DNA of 64,000 nucleotides from Emticicia sp965283955 (GCA_965283955.1 CBDIQW010000001.1:3472001-3536000); one strand, 5' to 3'. Shown: positions 1-8,706, numbered from the stretch's first letter. The notes: generated from the sequence alone by a model not told the origin. Made by a program: numbers and translations.

Positions 1-2
1 TT

Positions 3-1316
3 TATTCGTTTATAATCAGCGTTTTAGCTCCGTTTAACTCCAAAGCAAAGTTTTGGGTGGATGGTAGAAAAAATATTTTTGAAAGGCTTGGTTCGACTTC
101 GCTCACCAACCTTGATTCGGATTCAATCACTAACCTTGATTCGACTTCGTTCAGCAACCCGTTTACCGAGCGAAGTCGAGGTACACTCGCTTGGTTTCAT
201 TGTGCTTCTTTGGGTGAATTTGAGCAAGGAAGACCTGTAATTGAAGCATTTCGGGCAAAATACCCAGCGTACAAAATCTTGGTCACATTCTTTTCACCAT
301 CGGGTTATGAAATTAGAAAAAATTATGCGGGTGCAGATTTTATATTTTATCTTCCAGTCGATACTCCTTCCAATGCCCGAAAGTTTATAGAAATTGTAAA
401 GCCGTCGATTGTATTTTTTGTAAAGTATGAATTTTGGAGAAATTACCTGACCGAACTCGAAAGAAGGCAAATTCCAGTGGTTTCGTTTTCGGCAATTTTC
501 CGTCTGAATCAATTATTTTTTAAACCTTATGGTGGTTTTTACAGAGAAGTTTTAAAGAAGTTTGAACATATCTTAGTGCAGAATCAAGAATCTTATGATT
601 TGTTGAAAAGTATTGATATTGAGCCAATTACTCTCGCAGGTGATACTCGTTTCGACCGTGTAAAGCAAATTGTTGATGCAAAGAAAGATATTCCGATTGC
701 CGCCGAGTTCAAGGCAAATCGACAAATATTTATGGTTGGGTCGGCTTGGCAAACGGATATGGAGGTGTTGATTCCGTTGATGAATTTGCATAACGTCGGC
801 AGGGTTTCGAACCCTGCCGACGTTCGAGAAATAGCCTTCGTTATTGCCCCGCACGAAATCCATCGAGAGGAAATAAACGCTTGGCAAAAGCAAATGGAGT
901 TGAAAAGTATTTGTTTTTCGGAAGTAAAACCTGATACGAAATTAACTGATTATCAGGTGCTTATCATTGATAATATCGGAATGCTTTCATCGCTTTATCA
1001 ATACGCTGATTTTGCTTTTATTGGAGGCTCTTTTGGAAAGGGATTACATAATATCTTAGAAGCGGCAACTTTCGGAATGCCGATTTTCTTTGGTGATAAA
1101 GCCTATCATAAATTCCAAGAAGCAGTCGATTTGGTTAGGCTTGGCGGAGCTTATGCCGTAGCTTCAACTAATGATTTGAGCGAAATATTAGAAGATTTAC
1201 GCTCAAACGAAGCCAAAAAGAAAGAAACTGATACAATTTCGCAGAATTATGTTTTGCATAATATCGGTGCTACTGAAAAAGTAATATCAGTTGTGCAATC
1301 AATTCTTAACGATTAA
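3..1316 (+). CDS. waaA: 3-deoxy-D-manno-octulosonic acid (Kdo) transferase, 5' end outside window
   Basis: Transfers Kdo from CMP-Kdo to the lipid A precursor on the inner face of the inner membrane. The reading frame is open from base 3 and gives the typical N-terminal stretch FNSKAKFWVDGRKNIFERL, so the GTG at 57 is not the start; the membrane-anchor N-terminus lies left of the window. Family motifs seen are HCASLGEFEQGRP, the VKYEFWRNYL segment, IAPHEIH and the C-terminal GGSFGKGLHNILEAA nucleotide-sugar site. Two stretches foreign to the family are encoded by repeats: a Ser/Thr/Asn-rich linker of about 36 residues (bases 88-185) and NVGRVSNPADV (bases 792-824). Both keep the frame. The 3' end overlaps the convergent downstream gene by 18 bp. 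Function is near certain; whether the insertions are tolerated is inference. Confidence 0.93.
   Translation, partial: YSFIISVLAPFNSKAKFWVDGRKNIFERLGSTSLTNLDSDSITNLDSTSFSNPFTERSRGTLAWFHCASLGEFEQGRPVIEAFRAKYPAYKILVTFFSPSGYEIRKNYAGADFIFYLPVDTPSNARKFIEIVKPSIVFFVKYEFWRNYLTELERRQIPVVSFSAIFRLNQLFFKPYGGFYREVLKKFEHILVQNQESYDLLKSIDIEPITLAGDTRFDRVKQIVDAKKDIPIAAEFKANRQIFMVGSAWQTDMEVLIPLMNLHNVGRVSNPADVREIAFVIAPHEIHREEINAWQKQMELKSICFSEVKPDTKLTDYQVLIIDNIGMLSSLYQYADFAFIGGSFGKGLHNILEAATFGMPIFFGDKAYHKFQEAVDLVRLGGAYAVASTNDLSEILEDLRSNEAKKKETDTISQNYVLHNIGATEKVISVVQSILND
93..179. repeat. Inverted-repeat insertion inside waaA (first)
   Basis: Perfect 12-bp arms tcgacttcgctc (93-104) and gagcgaagtcga (168-179) enclose internal direct repeats of accttgattcg. 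The stretch encodes a low-complexity linker not expected in Kdo transferases and keeps the frame. The same gagcgaagtcg word follows the second 127-bp repeat near 59008. Confidence 0.7.
792..824. repeat. Perfect palindrome inside waaA (second)
   Basis: Arms aacgtcggcagggtt (792-806) and aaccctgccgacgtt (810-824) with a 3-nt loop, 33 bp in all, read in frame as NVGRVSNPADV. A similar hairpin built on tcggcaaggctt lies at 27861-27885 between genes, so this looks like a dispersed repeat family. Confidence 0.8.
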
Positions 1317-1742
1317 ATAAACGCCTGCTACAATTAGCAACCCGCCCACAATTCGCCAGCTGTTGATTTGATGCAATTTGAAACCTAAAAGTCCGTAGTG
1401 GTCGAGTAGCATAGCTGTTATTAATTGTCCCGCCACAATTAAGCAAATCATGTTTGCCGAACCGATTTTCTGTACGCTTAAAATAACGGTTGTCACGAAA
1501 AAAGCCCCCAGAATACCACCCGTTAGCTTCCACCATTCCAATGATTTCAAAGTTGCTATTGTCGGCACTGATTCCTTGAAAAAAGGAGTTATCAGAATCA
1601 AGCCCAATAAACCAGAAGCAAAAGAAATAATAGCCGCATAAATTGGATTGTTGATTGACCTCCGTAGCTCTGCATTCACACCCGATTGCGTGCTGTTCGT
1701 AACACCGCATAAAAAAGCAAGAATATAGTAGATAATGCTCAT
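1299..1742 (-). CDS. DMT-family small transporter, YdcZ/DUF606 type
   Basis: A 147-residue protein with four to five hydrophobic segments and the YdcZ/DUF606 pattern (start MSIIYYILAFLCGVTNSTQSG, then SFASGLLGLI, GILGAFFVTTVIL, LIVAGQLITAMLLDHYG, and a C-terminal GGLLIVAGVYLI helix). The ATG at 1742 was chosen over longer in-frame options because those read through the repeat region at 1774-1906. Members are inner-membrane proteins of the drug/metabolite transporter superfamily; substrate is unknown. The stop lies 18 bp inside the convergent waaA gene. Confidence 0.82.
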   Translation of the reverse strand: MSIIYYILAFLCGVTNSTQSGVNAELRRSINNPIYAAIISFASGLLGLILITPFFKESVPTIATLKSLEWWKLTGGILGAFFVTTVILSVQKIGSANMICLIVAGQLITAMLLDHYGLLGFKLHQINSWRIVGGLLIVAGVYLIVKN

Positions 1743-1773
1743 TTTTGTAGATTTTGGTATGAATTGTGAGTCA

Positions 1774-1906
1774 ATTGCCACCTGCTTTAGCTGGTGGATA
1801 TTTAGAAAAGGCAAATCGGCTTTAGCCAAAAACAATGAGTTAGAGCTTTGGCTAAAGCCGATAAACAAGGTTGTTTTTTATCCTCCAGCTAAAGCGGGAG
1901 GTAATT
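1774..1906. repeat. Nested inverted-repeat element between argE-like gene and DMT gene
   Basis: Inner arms atcggctttagccaaa (1815-1830) and tttggctaaagccgat (1847-1862) match perfectly; outer arms around ctgctttagctgg (from 1774) and ccagctaaagcggg (to 1906) match with few differences. It sits in a 181-bp intergenic gap. It may act as a transcript end or stabiliser, but no T-run follows it, so terminator function is not supported. Confidence 0.75.
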
Positions 1907-1923
1907 TATAATAAAGCGACATC

Positions 1924-3012
1924 TCAGATTATTACCTTGCCAAGCATCGTGATATATAGCTTAATACCTTCTTCGATTTCATCAAGATAAATAAATTCGT
2001 CGGCCGTGTGTGAGCGAGCCGAATCGCCAGGCCCCATTTTCAATGATGGGCAATCAAGCAGAGCTTGGTCAGAAGTAGTAGGTGAGCCGTAAGTATTTCG
2101 TCCCATACTGATTCCAGCTTGCACAATCGGATGTTCTTTTGGAATACTTGATGGACGTAAACGAATCGAACGGGGAACAACTTCACTTTCTATGTTTTTC
2201 TTCACAACATCCGTAATTTCTTCTAAGGTATATTGTTCCGTAACTCGAATATCAACCGTAAATTTGCATGTATCAGGCACAACATTATGCTGCGAACCTG
2301 CATTTATCATCGTAACGCTCATCTTGATTGGTCCAAGGTTTTCAGAAACTTTCGGGAATTTATAGCTCTGAAACCAAGCAATATCTTTCACTGCTTTATA
2401 AAGAGCATTTTCGCCTTCGTCACGAGCTGCATGACCCGATTTTCCGTGAGCAATGCAATCCAAAACCAATAAACCTTTTTCTGCAACTGCTAAGTGCATT
2501 TGGGTTGGTTCGCCCACAATTGCAAACTCGATTTCGGGCATATCAGGCACTAAAATTTCGAGACCATCACGGCCCGAAATTTCCTCTTCGGCACTTGCCG
2601 CCATCACGACATTGTATTTCAAATCGTCTCGATAATAGAAATAACAAAACGTGGCAATCAACGAAACCAAACAGCCACCTGCATCATTACTGCCGAGTCC
2701 GTAGAGTTTGCCTTCTTTCACCAATGGATTCAACGGGTTAAGCGTCCATGACGGATTGGGTTTTACGGTATCGTGGTGAGAATTTAATAAAACTGTTGGT
2801 TTTGAGGCATCAAAATGCTTGTTTTTTGCCCAAATATTATTTTTCTTACGGCGATACGGAATATTTCTTTCACGGAAAAACTCTTCGAGAATCGCTGCCG
2901 TTTCGTCTTCTTGTTTACTAAAAGATTCGGTCTGAATCAAATCTTTCAGAAGCTCAATGGCATCTTTGGTAAGTGTCTGTACTAATTCTGAATTTTGAAG
3001 CATAGAGTTCAA
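1924..3012 (-). CDS. argE: M20 metallo-deacylase, acetylornithine/acetylcitrulline deacetylase-like
   Basis: Removes the acyl group from the acylated intermediate of arginine biosynthesis, in the cytoplasm. The 362-residue protein has the M20 dinuclear-zinc motifs: LLNSHHDTV, GSNDAGG, ASAEEEISG with the catalytic Glu pair, VGEPT, and the C-terminal SARSHTADEF His. It is followed upstream in the same direction by the acylglutamate kinase gene (151-bp gap), which supports the arginine role. Bacteroidota use N-acetyl- or N-succinyl-citrulline/ornithine intermediates, so the exact substrate cannot be told. Two ATGs (3012, 3003) are possible. Confidence 0.85.
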   Translation of the reverse strand: MNSMLQNSELVQTLTKDAIELLKDLIQTESFSKQEDETAAILEEFFRERNIPYRRKKNNIWAKNKHFDASKPTVLLNSHHDTVKPNPSWTLNPLNPLVKEGKLYGLGSNDAGGCLVSLIATFCYFYYRDDLKYNVVMAASAEEEISGRDGLEILVPDMPEIEFAIVGEPTQMHLAVAEKGLLVLDCIAHGKSGHAARDEGENALYKAVKDIAWFQSYKFPKVSENLGPIKMSVTMINAGSQHNVVPDTCKFTVDIRVTEQYTLEEITDVVKKNIESEVVPRSIRLRPSSIPKEHPIVQAGISMGRNTYGSPTTSDQALLDCPSLKMGPGDSARSHTADEFIYLDEIEEGIKLYITMLGKVII

Positions 3013-3163
3013 TAATGAATGATTGATTGAGCGAATGAGTGAATCAAGGATTTTTACTTTCTTCGGATTTGCTCAAATAGTATGATTTTTATTGTTGACT
3101 GCCAATATTTTAAAAGCCCTCCCTATTGGGGAGGACGGTCAGCCGCTGCCGTTGGGTGGGGTT

Positions 3164-3946
3164 TTACAAAATTATCTGTGTTCCTCCTGTACCTTCAGCA
3201 ACTGCTTGTTTTAATTCGTCGGCATGGCAAATCGTCACCTTCGCAACACCACGGTTGAGGGCCGCAAAGGCATTGTCAAGTTTCGGAATCATGCCTGCAT
3301 TGATTGCTCCCGAAGCCTTATAATCGGCATAAACGCTTGGTGTTAGTTGCGGAATCACCGAGTCATCATCGTTAGAGTCAGAAAGTACGCCTTTTTTCTC
3401 GAAACAATAAATTAAATTTACTTCATATTGCTCGGCCATCGCTACCGCCACCGATGAAGCTTGTGTATCGGCATTCGTATTGAGCATATTTCCTTCTTTA
3501 TCAAACGTCAACGGAGCAAAGATAGGCGTTAGGTCATTCTTTAAAAAATTATCTATCAATGGAGCATTTACTTTTTCTACATCGCCCACGTAACCGTAGT
3601 CAATGTCTTTTACGGCACGTTTTTTTGCTAAAATCACGCCACCATCTGCTCCCGTAAGACCAAGAGCATTACAGCCAAGTGCCTGTAATTGTGCCACAAT
3701 TTGCTTGTTTACGAGTCCACCATAAACCATCGTTACAACTTCGAGCATAGGTAAATCCGTAATTCTGCGACCATCAATCATTTTGGTTTCTACATCGAGC
3801 TTAACGGCAATTTTTGTGGCAACTTTTCCTCCACCGTGAATCAAAATTTTTGCTCCTTCGAGAGCGGCAAAATCTTCGAGAAATTGTTTACATGAGCGAG
3901 GATTATCAATTACATTTCCTCCGATTTTGATGATGTTTAGTTTCAT
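3164..3946 (-). CDS. argB: N-acetylglutamate (or N-succinylglutamate) kinase
   Basis: Phosphorylates the acylated glutamate in the second step of arginine biosynthesis. The 260-residue amino-acid-kinase fold shows IIKIGGNVID at the N-terminus, ILIHGGGK, the DGRRITD acyl-glutamate segment, NADTQASSVA, and AINAGMIPKLDNA near the C-terminus. ATG at 3946 places the kinase motif right at the N-terminus as usual; the longer frame to 3979 runs through an inverted repeat. Bacteroides-type homologues act on N-succinylglutamate, so the acyl group is uncertain. Likely transcribed with the downstream deacylase. Confidence 0.92.
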   Translation of the reverse strand: MKLNIIKIGGNVIDNPRSCKQFLEDFAALEGAKILIHGGGKVATKIAVKLDVETKMIDGRRITDLPMLEVVTMVYGGLVNKQIVAQLQALGCNALGLTGADGGVILAKKRAVKDIDYGYVGDVEKVNAPLIDNFLKNDLTPIFAPLTFDKEGNMLNTNADTQASSVAVAMAEQYEVNLIYCFEKKGVLSDSNDDDSVIPQLTPSVYADYKASGAINAGMIPKLDNAFAALNRGVAKVTICHADELKQAVAEGTGGTQIIL

Positions 3947-3956
3947 ATTTTTTATA

Positions 3957-4001
3957 AAGGAAGGCATCGGACTGGGCATCTCCCTTTGCGATGCCTTCCT
4001 T
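3957..4001. repeat. Inverted repeat between argB and the cystathionine synthase/lyase gene
   Basis: Arms aaggaaggcatcg (3957-3969) and cgatgccttcctt (3989-4001) are a perfect 13-bp pair with a 19-nt loop, placed in the divergent region immediately upstream of argB. It would form a hairpin in the argB 5' leader; role unknown. Confidence 0.7.
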
Positions 4002-4014
4002 GTAGAAGTCGTCT

Positions 4015-4047
4015 TTGAAAATTATACTTTACTTTTACCTATATTTG
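4015..4047 (+). promoter_or_regulatory. Bacteroidota-type promoter for the cystathionine synthase/lyase gene
   Basis: TTG at 4015-4017, 22-nt spacer, TATATTTG at 4040-4047 fits the primary-sigma consensus TTG/TAnnTTTG. The ATG follows 27 nt downstream. No SAM riboswitch-like leader fits in this short distance. Confidence 0.55.
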
Positions 4048-4074
4048 TAAACTTTAATAATACAAAATTACAAA

Positions 4075-5274
4075 ATGAAAATCGAAACTCTTGCGATTCA
4101 CGCAGGAAATCATGGCGACCCAACCACGGGAGCAGTTGTTCCTCCTTTGATTCTTTCTACAACTTTCGAGCGTGCCGAAGATGGCAGTATCGTAGAAGGG
4201 CGTGATATTTATACCCGAGCATCGAATCCAAACCGACGTGCCTTAGAAGAAAAACTGGCTGCCCTCGAAGGTGGGAGCGAGGCCATTGCCTTTGCGTCGG
4301 GACAAGCCGCCACTATGAGCATTTTTCATTCGTTGGGGGGGAATAGCCACGTTATTTTGCCCGATGATATTTATTATAACACAAAGGTTATTATTGATAA
4401 TCTCTATGATAATTTCGGACTGACCTGCACAGCCGTCGATATGACTGATTTGGGGGCAATCAAGCGAGCAATTAAGAAAAGTACAAAATTGATTTGGATA
4501 GAAACACCGTCGAATCCAAGTTTAAAAATCACGGATATTCAGGCTGTTGTGAAAATTGCCAAAGCAAAAAATATCTTGGTAGCCTGCGATAATACTTGGG
4601 CTACGCCATTTTTTACTCGCCCTTTTGAGTTGGGCGTTGATTTGGTGATGCACTCGACTACTAAATATTTTGGTGGGCATTCTGATATTTTGGGTGGTGT
4701 TGTTATACTCGCCAGCCCCCCGCCCCCGATGGGGGAGCTTTTTCTAGTTCACCATAGATGAACAATGGCTTCTGAGAATGAGTTTTTAGCTCCCCCATCG
4801 GGGGTGGGGGCTATCCGCACCTTCCAAACCGTTGGAGGAGCTGTTCCTTCGCCATTTGATTGTTGGTTATTAAACCGTAGTTTATCTACTTACGCAGTAA
4901 GAATGCCTGTTCATGCCCAAAATGCCATGAAATTGGCCACTTTTTTAGAAGCCCAACCACAAATCGAAAAAGTAAATTACCCTGGGCTGAAATCAAATGA
5001 ATATCATAAAGTTGCTAAAAAACAGATGCGTAATGGCTTCGGTGGCATGATGTCGATTTTAGTGAAAGGCGGACAAAAAGAGGCAATGGCCTTGGCATCG
5101 AAACTCAAAATATTCAAACACGCTACGAGTTTGGGTGGAGTCGAAAGTTTAATCGAACACCGTTTTTCGGTAGAAGGTATTCATTCAACCAGTCCCGAAA
5201 ACCTTTTGCGTATTTCGGTTGGTATCGAAAATATTGATGATTTGATAGCTGATTTTGAGCAAGCCTTTCAGTAG
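4075..5274 (+). pseudogene. Cystathionine gamma-synthase/lyase-family PLP enzyme, interrupted by a palindromic element
   Basis: PLP enzyme of the Cys/Met metabolism family (trans-sulfuration: cystathionine synthase, lyase or O-acylhomoserine sulfhydrylase). The first part (4075-4761) has YTRASNPNRRALE, FASGQAA, CDNTWATPFFTRP and the PLP-Lys motif HSTTKYFGGHSD; the second (from 4762) has QTVGGAVPSPFDCWLL and the C-terminal SLGGVESLIEHR and LLRISVGIE. Both parts are in the same frame, but an inserted palindromic element (4714-4812) replaces a short loop and brings an in-frame TGA at 4759-4761. As read, translation stops after 228 residues, before the substrate loop, so the product should be inactive. 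Exact enzyme activity cannot be assigned from motifs alone. Confidence 0.85.
4714..4812. mobile_element. Palindromic (MITE-like) element inside the cystathionine synthase/lyase gene
   Basis: Near-perfect arms of about 25 bp: 4714-4739 (G/C-rich, containing cccccgatgggggagct) and 4788-4812 (agctcccccatcggggg...). The centre has a small gttca/tgaac hairpin and the stop codon. It codes for nothing itself. Similar G/C-rich arms occur at 36441-36532, and a related start (agccccccgtcccc) occurs at 53885. Confidence 0.75.
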
Positions 5275-5410
5275 TTTTGAATGATTATGTAGAAAAAACA
5301 ACCTATTCATAATCTTGAAATCTTATAAATCTTTCTAATCGTGCTATAAATACCAAATTAGAGCTTATATAAATATCAAACTTATTCGTTTAATTCGCAG
5401 TTAATTTACC

Positions 5411-5446
5411 AAACCTGCAAGGTCTAAAGAAAGACCTTACAGGTTT
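5411..5446. repeat. Intergenic hairpin repeat
   Basis: Arms aaacctgcaaggtct (5411-5425) and agaccttacaggttt (5432-5446), one mismatch, 6-nt loop. It lies in the 203-bp gap before the subtilase gene, about 30 bp upstream of its start. Confidence 0.7.
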
Positions 5447-5477
5447 TTGAAAAACACGATTCTCAAAAACAAAACTT

Positions 5478-7064
5478 ATGCTAATGAAAAAAATCCTTTT
5501 TTCGATTTTAATTTCCTCGTTTCTTCTTCAAACAAACGCCCAAGAACTAAAAACTAAACTGAATTGGTTTAACCTTGATTTTGAGAAAGATGGTGTTCGT
5601 GGAATGAGTGTGGAGCGTGCCTATAATGAACTTCTGAAAGATAAAAAATCTCGCCCAGTCGTTGTGGCAATTATTGATGGTGGAACTGATGTGAACCACG
5701 AAGATTTAAAAGATAAACTTTGGGTGAATACGAAAGAAATTGCAGGAAATGGAAAAGACGATGACAAAAACGGTTTCGTCGATGATATTAATGGCTGGGA
5801 TTTTTTAGGTGGAAAAGATGGTACTGATGTGCATCACGAACAACTCGAAATGACCAGAATATTGAAGCAATTGAAAGGTAAATTTGGCGATAAACCATCG
5901 AAAAAATTAATTCGTAAAAACAAAGCTGATTACGAATTATTACAGACTCTACAAAAAGAATATGATGAGAAAAAAGCCGAAAATGAGCAATATGCACCTA
6001 TTTATAAACAAATGTATAGTAATTATTTAGAGTCGGAGAAAATTCTGAAAGAATATCTAAAAGTTGAAAACCTTACGCAAGCAGCTATCAAAGGAATTGA
6101 TGAAAGCCAAGCTGATCGCAAGGTGAGAGCCGCCAAGAAAACACTCGAAAAGTTTATTGAATTAGGAGCAACAGGAACTGACATCAAAGATGCTATTGAC
6201 CATTTTGAAAGTGAATTGAAATACAATTATAATCTTGATTTTGATGCACGCAAAGTAGTAGGCGATAATCCTAAAAAACTCGAATATGGCGAATATGGTA
6301 ATAATGAAGTAACAGGTCCAGATGCCATGCACGGCACGCACGTAGCGGGAATTGTGGGGGCAAACCGTAATAATAACTTAGGCATCATGGGCATCTGTAA
6401 TGATGTTCAGCTAATGGTTGTGCGTACTGTGCCTGATGGCGATGAACGAGACAAAGACGTGGCAAATGCTATTCGTTATGCTACTGATAATGGTGCCGAA
6501 ATCATCAATATGAGCTTTGGTAAGAAATATTCGCCAGAGAAAAAATGGGTAGATGATGCCGTTAAATATGCACAATCGAAAGGCGTTTTAATGATTGCGG
6601 CGGCAGGAAACGATAATTCAGATATGGATACTGACCCTCAGTTTCCCAATGATACTTATGAAAATGGAAGTGTAGCTGAAAACTGGATTTCAGTAGGTGC
6701 ATTATCTTGGAAAGCTGGTGCAGATGCAGTAGCAACTTTTAGTAATTATGGCAAGAAAAACGTTGATGTTTTTGCCCCAGGAGTTGATATTTATTCGACA
6801 GTTCCAGGCTCGAAATACGAAGAAAAAGGTGGAACAAGTATGGCTTCGCCAGCAACAGCAGGTGTAGCTGCTTTATTAAAATCGTATTTCCCAAATCTTA
6901 CGGCGGCTCAAATCAAGAAAATTATCTTGGAATCTACAGTAAAACCAGATTTGAGAGTAAAAAAGCCAGGTTCGGAGGAAATTGTGAAGTTTGAAGATTT
7001 ATCGGTTACGGGCGGAATAGTAAACGCTTACAACGCCGTGAAAATGGCTATGGAAATGAAGTGA
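5478..7064 (+). CDS. Secreted subtilisin-like serine protease (S8) with large insert
   Basis: Exported endopeptidase. A signal peptide (MKKILFSILISSFLLQTNAQ) is followed by the S8 domain: catalytic Asp67 in IIDGGTDV, His288 in HGTHVAG, the AAAGND oxyanion Asn and Ser454 in GGTSMASP. The Asp-His distance is about 220 residues, far longer than in subtilisin; the extra 180 or so residues are Lys/Glu-rich and look helical (about 120-260). There is no C-terminal sorting domain. A second ATG at 5484 is equally plausible. The gene stands alone and ends at a 52-bp palindrome shared with the convergent serine hydrolase gene. Confidence 0.93.
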   Translation: MLMKKILFSILISSFLLQTNAQELKTKLNWFNLDFEKDGVRGMSVERAYNELLKDKKSRPVVVAIIDGGTDVNHEDLKDKLWVNTKEIAGNGKDDDKNGFVDDINGWDFLGGKDGTDVHHEQLEMTRILKQLKGKFGDKPSKKLIRKNKADYELLQTLQKEYDEKKAENEQYAPIYKQMYSNYLESEKILKEYLKVENLTQAAIKGIDESQADRKVRAAKKTLEKFIELGATGTDIKDAIDHFESELKYNYNLDFDARKVVGDNPKKLEYGEYGNNEVTGPDAMHGTHVAGIVGANRNNNLGIMGICNDVQLMVVRTVPDGDERDKDVANAIRYATDNGAEIINMSFGKKYSPEKKWVDDAVKYAQSKGVLMIAAAGNDNSDMDTDPQFPNDTYENGSVAENWISVGALSWKAGADAVATFSNYGKKNVDVFAPGVDIYSTVPGSKYEEKGGTSMASPATAGVAALLKSYFPNLTAAQIKKIILESTVKPDLRVKKPGSEEIVKFEDLSVTGGIVNAYNAVKMAMEMK

Positions 7065-7116
7065 GATGTAATTGCAGTAGAGACGTTGCATGCAACGTCT
7101 CTACTGCAATTACATC
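7065..7116. terminator. Perfect 52-bp palindrome between convergent genes
   Basis: Bases 7065-7090 and 7091-7116 are exact reverse complements with no loop (centre tgca/tgca). It begins directly after the subtilase stop codon and ends 7 bp before the opposing stop codon, so it can form a stem in both transcripts. The core gtagagacgttgca belongs to a repeat type common in bacterial intergenic regions. Terminator role is inferred from position. Confidence 0.7.
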
Positions 7117-7123
7117 TGTCAAT

Positions 7124-8677
7124 CTACGCAATTAAAGTCCCAATCAACTTCTCTCTTTTCTCAGGATTGTTTTTGGTGTATTCAGCAACACTGCCTAAAA
7201 GTGAAATAGAAACTTTATTATCATCAAAAACCACCGTTAGTTTATCGCCATGAATTTGGTCAACAAACTTGAAGTTTATCTGTAATGTATTATCACTAAG
7301 CCAAGTTGCGGTACTCGCAATTCGTGAAGGAATCACAATTGGGTTTGCCGAAAAAGGATTTTTCTGTTTAGCAGGATTTACTTTCCACTTTTCCCAACCA
7401 AAGCCAATTTTTTCTATTCCTTGACCAAAATTTACTCGTAAAACTCCTGCATCATCAAATAATCCGAAGCCTACTTGCGTGATACCAAACGCATTTTTCT
7501 CAACATTAAATACTTTATCGCTATATTTCGACATAATCGAAGATTTTGTTGTGCCTTTCGGAACACTCAACGAAAGTTCGTTTAGTTCTTTTTTCAATGC
7601 ATTTAACTCCGTAGGATTTTCTGGTAAAACTCCACTTTTAATAGCTGGTAAAATGGTTTGATAGGCCGTATCCATAGATTTTTGTAAATTCCAACTTTCA
7701 GAAGTCATCACCAAAACTGCATCTTGCTCAGGCATGACCATACAAAACTGACCATAAGCTCCATCGCCACGATAAAAACCTGGTTTGCAACGCCAAAACT
7801 GATAACCGTAACCTTGCGACCAATCATTATCTCCAGCCTGTGAAGTAGTTTGTTTGCTTGTGGCTGTTTCTACCCAACTCTCGGGCAAAAGTTGCTTACC
7901 TTTCCATTTACCTTTTTGTAGATAAAACTGACCAAATTTGGCAATGTCTTCGGTGCTTACTCGTAAACCATAGCCTGCGGTATTCAATCCCTGAGGTGAT
8001 TTCTCCCAATCGTAGCCCACAATATTCAGTGGAGTAAACAAACGAGGTTGTAAGTATTCTTCAAGAGTTTGTCCTGTTACTTTATTAAGTACCGCACCGA
8101 GCATATAGGTTGCACCCGTATTATACATAAAAAAAGTGCTTGGCTCGTGTTCGACTGGTTTTTCGAGAAATGATTTAACCCAACTTTGCTCAGGTTTTGC
8201 ACGAATATCAGGCATCGAATCAGTGTGATGACCAGTATTCATTGTTAGTAAATGTTTGATCTTCATGGCCTTCAAATTTTCGCTGGGCGATATTGGTGTT
8301 TCGTCTGGAAAAAATTTGATTACTTGGTCTTCAACCGAAATTTTACCTTCGTTCACCAAAAAACCGATGGCTGTACTCGTAAAACTTTTTGAAAGCGAAT
8401 AAAGTGTGTGCTTGTTTTCGGCAGCGAAAGGTTTCCACCAACCTTCAGCCACAATATTTCCGTGTCTGAGCAGCATAAAACTGTGCCATTCGAGGCCAGA
8501 TTCTTTGATGGCTTTTAAGAAATTTCGGATACCTTCCGAAGAAATACCTTGAGATTCAGGGCTTTTTCGTGGTAAATTTTGAATTGTTTCAGCAAGAGCA
8601 TCAAACGAAGAAAGTAAGCCCAAGCCAATAGAGGCAAAACCAGTGGTTTTGATAAAATCTCGGCGATTTGTTGTCAT
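7124..8677 (-). CDS. Exported class C beta-lactamase-like serine hydrolase
   Basis: Serine hydrolase of the beta-lactamase/penicillin-binding-protein fold (517 residues), probably an esterase or D-peptidase rather than a true beta-lactamase. The N-terminus NRRDFIKTTGF followed by a hydrophobic stretch is Tat-like, suggesting export. Ser94-Leu-Ser-Lys97 is the SxxK nucleophile motif; MYNTGATYML supplies the second-motif Tyr/Asn. A C-terminal domain of about 150 residues after about 350 is poorly defined. ATG at 8677 fits the Tat signal. Downstream of nadC with a 168-bp gap carrying repeats, so probably independently transcribed. Confidence 0.85.
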   Translation of the reverse strand: MTTNRRDFIKTTGFASIGLGLLSSFDALAETIQNLPRKSPESQGISSEGIRNFLKAIKESGLEWHSFMLLRHGNIVAEGWWKPFAAENKHTLYSLSKSFTSTAIGFLVNEGKISVEDQVIKFFPDETPISPSENLKAMKIKHLLTMNTGHHTDSMPDIRAKPEQSWVKSFLEKPVEHEPSTFFMYNTGATYMLGAVLNKVTGQTLEEYLQPRLFTPLNIVGYDWEKSPQGLNTAGYGLRVSTEDIAKFGQFYLQKGKWKGKQLLPESWVETATSKQTTSQAGDNDWSQGYGYQFWRCKPGFYRGDGAYGQFCMVMPEQDAVLVMTSESWNLQKSMDTAYQTILPAIKSGVLPENPTELNALKKELNELSLSVPKGTTKSSIMSKYSDKVFNVEKNAFGITQVGFGLFDDAGVLRVNFGQGIEKIGFGWEKWKVNPAKQKNPFSANPIVIPSRIASTATWLSDNTLQINFKFVDQIHGDKLTVVFDDNKVSISLLGSVAEYTKNNPEKREKLIGTLIA

Positions 8678-8706
8678 TTTTTAAGAGAAAGATTGAATAG
8701 TGTTTT

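Noticed and set aside
1306..1710. Alternative 134-codon minus-strand ORF overlapping the DMT gene
   Set aside because: No membrane pattern and no family similarity; the overlapping frame clearly encodes the YdcZ-type protein.
4002..4074. SAM or other riboswitch before the cystathionine synthase/lyase gene
   Set aside because: The distance from the predicted transcription start to the ATG is only about 20 nt, and no riboswitch core was recognised.
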